A stretch of 31,442 nt of DNA from a virus: positions 1 through 31,442 of the IMG/VR virus record IMGVR_UViG_3300047457_000368; one strand, written 5' to 3'. Shown piece by piece: positions 27,945 through 31,442 of this stretch; positions within the stretch are counted from its first letter, which is position 1, and each line of letters opens with the position of its first letter. A model generated the notes under the pieces. It was given only the letters and a program-made list of their open reading frames with translations. It was not told the origin of the DNA and did no database searches. The position numbers were made by a program, and so were the translations under genes.

Positions 27945-28733
27945 TTAGGAATTTAGTTTGTAAATAAAATTGTTAATTGTATGCTTCAAATCACTTACAT
28001 CAATAACCGGCTCCTTAGTTTCTACAACTGCTTCTGCGGGTTGCTCTACAATAGGAGTGGCCTCAGTAGATAAGAGTGACTTAATTGCCTCATTTACTTG
28101 TGCAAAGCGAATCTCAATAAATTCAAAAGCCTCATCAGTAAATCTACCATCTTTAAGACTCTTGATTAACATATTTAGCTCTTTGCTTAGCTTTTCGTGT
28201 TGATCTGTGATTTCCTCTTTAGTTAGGCCTTTGCCTACTGTTAGAGTTGGGGTGTTAGGATTTGCTCCCCATAATACAGCAGAACCTTCAAACAAAAGGA
28301 TTTCCTTGATTAGGTTGTACTCCTCTGCTTGTCCTTTCTGTTGTGCTTCAGCTTTGATAGTTCTAAAACCTACAGAGTGCTGGTTGATATGACCTGACTT
28401 GTAAAACTCTAAAACATCATTTCCCCAAGTTGTATTAGGTACATCAGTAATTCCTACTAAGTAGTCACCTTCTACATATAACTCAGAGAATTTGCCAATG
28501 GCTGACTTTAGGCTTGGGTTGTGGTCTGTTAAGTGCCAAATTAAATTAGCACCTTTAGGACCTCTTTCTGCCATAGTCTTATTGTAAGCACCGTGGTCAA
28601 TGACATCATTGTCATAGTCCTTAGAACCCATCTGACTAATGGCCACCTTTACTTTTCTTGAAGTTTCTGATACATCTCTTACTGAGTCTGCTATCAGTTT
28701 CTGTTCAAAATATCTTTTCATAGTTTCTATCAT
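27945..28733 (-). CDS. Prohead protease, S78 (HK97 gp4-like)
   Basis: A 262-aa serine protease that cleaves the capsid delta domain and the protease itself inside the prohead. Catalytic pattern: His67 or His71 in LIWHLTDHNPS, Ser120 in GHINQHSVGF, and the acidic partner near LFEGSAVLWGANP (147-159), which also closes the active site in this family. The C-terminal 90 residues are helical, probably the self-cleaved scaffolding segment. ATG 28733 begins MIETMKR; the second ATG (28721) is an alternative. Confidence 0.9.
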   Translation of the reverse strand: MIETMKRYFEQKLIADSVRDVSETSRKVKVAISQMGSKDYDNDVIDHGAYNKTMAERGPKGANLIWHLTDHNPSLKSAIGKFSELYVEGDYLVGITDVPNTTWGNDVLEFYKSGHINQHSVGFRTIKAEAQQKGQAEEYNLIKEILLFEGSAVLWGANPNTPTLTVGKGLTKEEITDQHEKLSKELNMLIKSLKDGRFTDEAFEFIEIRFAQVNEAIKSLLSTEATPIVEQPAEAVVETKEPVIDVSDLKHTINNFIYKLNS

Positions 28734-28805
28734 TTGGGGAGGGTTAGGTCTGGTTCTTATTTCATTGTTGCAGTATTGGCTTACGCCACCTAATCACCTC
28801 CCAAA
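28733..28805 (-). other. Inverted repeat spanning the MuF-protease gap
   Basis: TTTGGGGAGG (28733-28742) is matched by CCTCCCAAA (28797-28805), nine of ten positions, so the RNA of the 72-bp gap could fold into a closed loop whose stem reaches the ATG of the protease gene. It has no terminator T-run. The gap holds no reading frame of note. Confidence 0.45.
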
Positions 28806-29615
28806 TTATGTTCTGATTAGTTGTCCTCTGCTGTCTCTTTTAGGTACTACTATATAACTACACCGGCAATTGATAACCATTGCTGCTGAACCACCAGGAG
28901 CTAACGGATATTCAATCTGCTCACCACTTCTTGGATCAGTAAAGTCATCACCAAAGTCAACTACTTGTCCATCCATATGGTAGTGGTCTTTAGGTTGCTC
29001 AGGCTTAAATCCTCTTGTCCGTGAGTCTCTAAAGGCAATCCACTCTTTTACCATTTCGTAATTGAACCCTGATGCTGCTGCCTTTACACCTGTGTTGGCT
29101 GCTCTACCTATCTCAGTTCTGATAATTCTTTCAGCTTGCATAGCAGTAAACCCTGATGTCTCAAACAACTTAATTATCTCATCTACAGTCAACTCTTTTG
29201 AAATAGCTGATTGTAAGACTAAAATCAAGTGGTTTCTTAAAGTCTCAGAGGTTTTGACTACAGCATACTGAAGTAAGGTCTTTTGCAGCTCATCTTGTAT
29301 GAACTTAATCCAAGCCTCATCTCTACCTATTCCCTTTTGGGCAATCTCCCTTCTAATTTGTTTATAGGTTTCATTGGCATAGTAAACACCTACTTTTTTA
29401 TAGATGTCTGCTATTGGTTTATTTAAGTCATCACTCCATAACTTAGTACGAAGTTCCACAAGTGCTTGCCTTGCTCCTTTCCTCTTTATAGTACCTATCA
29501 AAGAACTTACAACCTTATCTAATGACCTTTTTACCTTAGGGAAGAATTGGCTGCCAAATTTCCTGTTGGTCCTGTGGTACTTCTTTGCCCATTCTATCCT
29601 TTCGTTGTTGGTCAT
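28806..29615 (-). CDS. Phage Mu F/SPP1 gp7-like head morphogenesis protein
   Basis: A 269-aa minor head protein. The conserved C-terminal domain is plain: ERIIRTEIGRAANTG (about 160-174), WIAFRDSRTRGF (191-202), HYHMDGQVVDFGDDF (212-226), YPLAPGGSAAMVINCRC (236-252), the MuF pattern with its H-x-D/M-D-G-Q and N-C-R-C. The N-terminal half is helical and should bind the portal. It lies between the portal and protease genes, as usual. Confidence 0.9.
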   Translation of the reverse strand: MTNNERIEWAKKYHRTNRKFGSQFFPKVKRSLDKVVSSLIGTIKRKGARQALVELRTKLWSDDLNKPIADIYKKVGVYYANETYKQIRREIAQKGIGRDEAWIKFIQDELQKTLLQYAVVKTSETLRNHLILVLQSAISKELTVDEIIKLFETSGFTAMQAERIIRTEIGRAANTGVKAAASGFNYEMVKEWIAFRDSRTRGFKPEQPKDHYHMDGQVVDFGDDFTDPRSGEQIEYPLAPGGSAAMVINCRCSYIVVPKRDSRGQLIRT

Positions 29616-29727
29616 TTAACCTATCTCTTAAAGCCTGTCTTTTGGCTTCCATTTTTGCTTTATATATTGCACAGCACCTTTCCTTTTTTGTTATTGGATA
29701 GGTCTGTTTTATAATATCCTCAATCAT
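29536..29727 (-). CDS. Small basic protein between portal and MuF (63 aa)
   Basis: Starts at 29727 in an 8-bp overlap with the portal stop and overlaps the MuF start by 80 bp in another frame. The product is basic and helical (IIKQTYPITKKERCCAIYKAKMEAKRQALRDRLNDQQRKDRMG) with a Pro-rich tail. The overlap with MuF is longer than others here, so the gene could be a chance frame, but its coupled start fills an otherwise 104-bp gap between portal and MuF. Unknown function. Confidence 0.5.
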   Translation of the reverse strand: MIEDIIKQTYPITKKERCCAIYKAKMEAKRQALRDRLNDQQRKDRMGKEVPQDQQEIWQPILP

Positions 29728-31168
29728 CTATTTCCTCACTATCAGGACTTTCATCCTCCATTTCCTCCTCTTGCACATCATACTCACTCAAAGGCATACC
29801 ATCCTGAGTAGTAATCCACGGCTCATCAAATAGAGGATTGTCTATTCTTTCAAGACCTAAGTGCATTCTCTGTTCATTAGGACTCAAAGCTCTCAGCTGG
29901 TTTATCCAGGTTGATTTTTCTTTAACATCCTCCTGTAGTTCAGTAAATACAGTATGATCAAAGTCAACATAAACATTCTGCCCTTTGAAACCCCAATCTG
30001 TCTGTAGCTTTCTATTGAAGTGGTTACGGAATGAAACCAACTGAGGGATTGCACAGCGTGCTGTAAGGGCTTTTTCAGCCTCTCTGACATTGTTATAAGT
30101 AGAAGTATCAGAATCTCCCATAAGTTGACTTGGAACGCCATAAACAGCCCCAAATCTCTTTAAATCCCACTTCTCAGACTCAATGATTGATAAGTCAACA
30201 GGGCTAAGTCCTACAGACTGCCATCCTAACTTATAACCACTAACTCCTATTCTACCCCAATTGTCTGATCCTACCCACTCCCCTTTGCCTACAAGTTTCT
30301 GCTTAACTGCTTCTACTTGCTTTCTTGTATCCATTGCATCCACACCAGCACTTAGCACTCTTGGGTCATCCATATAAAGGACACCCTTGACACCTTGATT
30401 TTCTAACATTGCGGCTGATGCCTTGATAGCTGAGTTAGACCGGCTTAACCTTCTAAGAGCAGACTTTAAAGGACTCATTCCATAAAGGTGTGCCCCATTG
30501 ATATCCCAATCATAATTTTGGTACTTATCGTGCAAAACCTGACTCTTAGGGAAGTAAGCATCAGCAAGGTTGGTCATTACAAATGCTTCCTCAACTATTG
30601 GGAATTGGTTAGTGGTTGCTATTATGCTAATCTCTTGATAAGGGAGATTGTGTAATTGGAAAGGTTTACCAGCATTAGCACCTAAGTCTAATGTCTGCGC
30701 CCATACGGTGCGACCTCCTGTGATTAGTTTCCATCCGCTTGAATTGGCTACTAAATCTTGAAAAGTCTCATAGTCATTAGGGTACTTTAAAAGCTCAGAT
30801 AGTCTGTCAACATAAATAGGCTCTAAGGCTTTCTTTCTATATTGGACTGCTTTTTTAAAGTCTTGTGTGCTAATATCCTTCTTTCTCATCAACCCCTGGT
30901 AAAACTTAAAGGCTGCCTCATCAACAACCTTGTAAGCTGCCCACTCAGGGAGTTTTACCTTATCTGTAATTAAAGTGACTGCTGTGTAAATAATATCATT
31001 GACCTGATATCCATCTGTGATATAGTTCTTTCTGTTGTCGGCAATACCTACATAAGTGCCACCCATCATTGTGTAAGAAGCAAAAGGCTGCCCTACATTC
31101 ATTAAGGGTAAAGCCTTACCTCTTAACACATTCCACGCATCTTGTAATTTGCCCATTTTATTTACCAC
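29720..31168 (-). CDS. Portal protein, HK97 type
   Basis: Dodecameric ring through which DNA enters and leaves the head. The 482-aa chain has ALPLMNVGQPFASY and NDIIYTAVTLITDKVKLPEW (family start), GWKLITGGRTVWAQ and LHNLPYQEISII in the wing, SPLKSALRRLSRSNSAIKASAAMLENQGVKGVLYMDDP (230-268), LGWQSVGLSPVDLSIIE (316-332) and FGAVYGVPSQLMGDSDTSTYNNV (340-362), all HK97-type marks, and an acidic tail (EEEMEDESPDSEEIDD). Frame starts with GTG 31168; ATG 31156, 5 bp after the terminase stop, is an equally plausible start (478 aa). Confidence 0.94.
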   Translation of the reverse strand: MVNKMGKLQDAWNVLRGKALPLMNVGQPFASYTMMGGTYVGIADNRKNYITDGYQVNDIIYTAVTLITDKVKLPEWAAYKVVDEAAFKFYQGLMRKKDISTQDFKKAVQYRKKALEPIYVDRLSELLKYPNDYETFQDLVANSSGWKLITGGRTVWAQTLDLGANAGKPFQLHNLPYQEISIIATTNQFPIVEEAFVMTNLADAYFPKSQVLHDKYQNYDWDINGAHLYGMSPLKSALRRLSRSNSAIKASAAMLENQGVKGVLYMDDPRVLSAGVDAMDTRKQVEAVKQKLVGKGEWVGSDNWGRIGVSGYKLGWQSVGLSPVDLSIIESEKWDLKRFGAVYGVPSQLMGDSDTSTYNNVREAEKALTARCAIPQLVSFRNHFNRKLQTDWGFKGQNVYVDFDHTVFTELQEDVKEKSTWINQLRALSPNEQRMHLGLERIDNPLFDEPWITTQDGMPLSEYDVQEEEMEDESPDSEEIDD

Positions 31169-31442
31169 GCCAAGACTTCAAATCTTGGCTTGTTTAGTTT
31201 TGTGAATATTGCATACCGCATAGCATCGCAACCGTGATCCCACATTTTTACCGGACTTTCATCAGGATGCACTTTGCCATCCTTATCTGTTTTCCATTTG
31301 TAGGACCTAATCTCTTTTATGAGATTGGTTGACTCAGGTGTGATTGTCAGAGGTTGGCTTTTTACCTTTTGTATTCCAGCATAGACATCTTTCTCTGCTG
31401 GCTTGGCATTAAACCCTGCTCTGATTAGTTCCTCAATTGTCT
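31162..31442 (-). CDS. terL: Terminase large subunit, C-terminal part (split by contig end)
   Basis: Same gene as the N-terminal piece at 1-1010; bases 31316-31442 are the repeated overlap. The unique part here encodes the last ~51 residues, including MWDHGCDAMRYA, whose Asp363 is the usual third metal-binding acid of the terminase nuclease. It ends with TAA at 31162-31164. The portal reading frame starts at or just after this stop (GTG 31168 or ATG 31156), so the two genes are translationally coupled. Confidence 0.96.
   Translation of the reverse strand, partial: TIEELIRAGFNAKPAEKDVYAGIQKVKSQPLTITPESTNLIKEIRSYKWKTDKDGKVHPDESPVKMWDHGCDAMRYAIFTKLNKPRFEVLAW
31316..31442. repeat. Terminal direct repeat, right copy
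   Basis: Exact second copy of bases 1-127. It holds part of the large terminase gene and should be counted once in the genome. Confidence 0.95.

Noticed and set aside
1-31442. Lysogeny functions (integrase, CI-like repressor, attachment site) or defence/anti-defence systems
   Set aside because: No integrase or recombinase catalytic motifs, no clear repressor and no known defence gene were found on reading all frames; the RHH-like and HTH proteins alone do not support lysogeny.

Overview
The window is a complete tailed-phage genome written as one linear contig. Bases 1-127 are repeated exactly at 31316-31442, so the true unit is a circle (or circularly permuted molecule) of 31,315 bp, cut inside the large terminase gene. 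The virion genes are those of a small siphovirus with an HK97-type head: portal, Mu F-like protein, S78 prohead protease, HK97-fold capsid, gp6/gp10-like connectors, tail tube, G/GT-like chaperones and a tape measure of 571 aa. The host is most likely a member of Bacteroidota. The promoters read TTTG-N20-TATATTTG, Shine-Dalgarno sites are absent, start codons follow A-rich leaders, the DNA is AT-rich, and the early proteins resemble those of Bacteroidota phages. No integrase, DNA polymerase, tRNA or CRISPR array is seen.

Layout. (1) A leftward cargo block, 6363 to 1492: a small basic regulator-like protein, three glycosyltransferase-like enzymes, a 44-aa membrane protein, four small proteins of unknown role, a SAM methyltransferase and a KdsC-like HAD phosphatase. 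(2) A rightward early block, 6468 to 11240: a 27-aa membrane peptide, an annealing/recombination-like protein, a small protein with an SSB-like acidic tail, NinG, an HTH protein, a lone DnaA domain IV protein, then a 456-bp noncoding stretch with a promoter, a probable ~95-nt structured RNA ending in an intrinsic terminator, and more stem-loops. A solitary replication-protein-like domain follows. (3) A leftward late block from 1344 through the contig ends down to 11232: packaging, head, connectors, tail, a 1294-aa fibre, a lysis cassette (holin-like proteins, spanin-like protein, GH24 lysozyme, lipoprotein), a metallophosphoesterase and three small genes, one carrying HExxH.

How it fits together. 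Early genes lack a polymerase and a full initiator, so the phage probably recruits the host replisome. The late block starts at a consensus promoter whose leader carries an intrinsic terminator before the first gene, which suggests attenuation or antitermination. A second intrinsic terminator directly follows the capsid gene and would set capsid above connector and tail expression. The cargo block looks like a surface-glycan or virion-glycan modification set. The least explained parts are the structured noncoding region 9946-10364, the inverted-repeat cluster at 3637-3774 and the identical leaders in front of small cargo genes. All functions here are read from sequence alone; no searches or folding programs were run.
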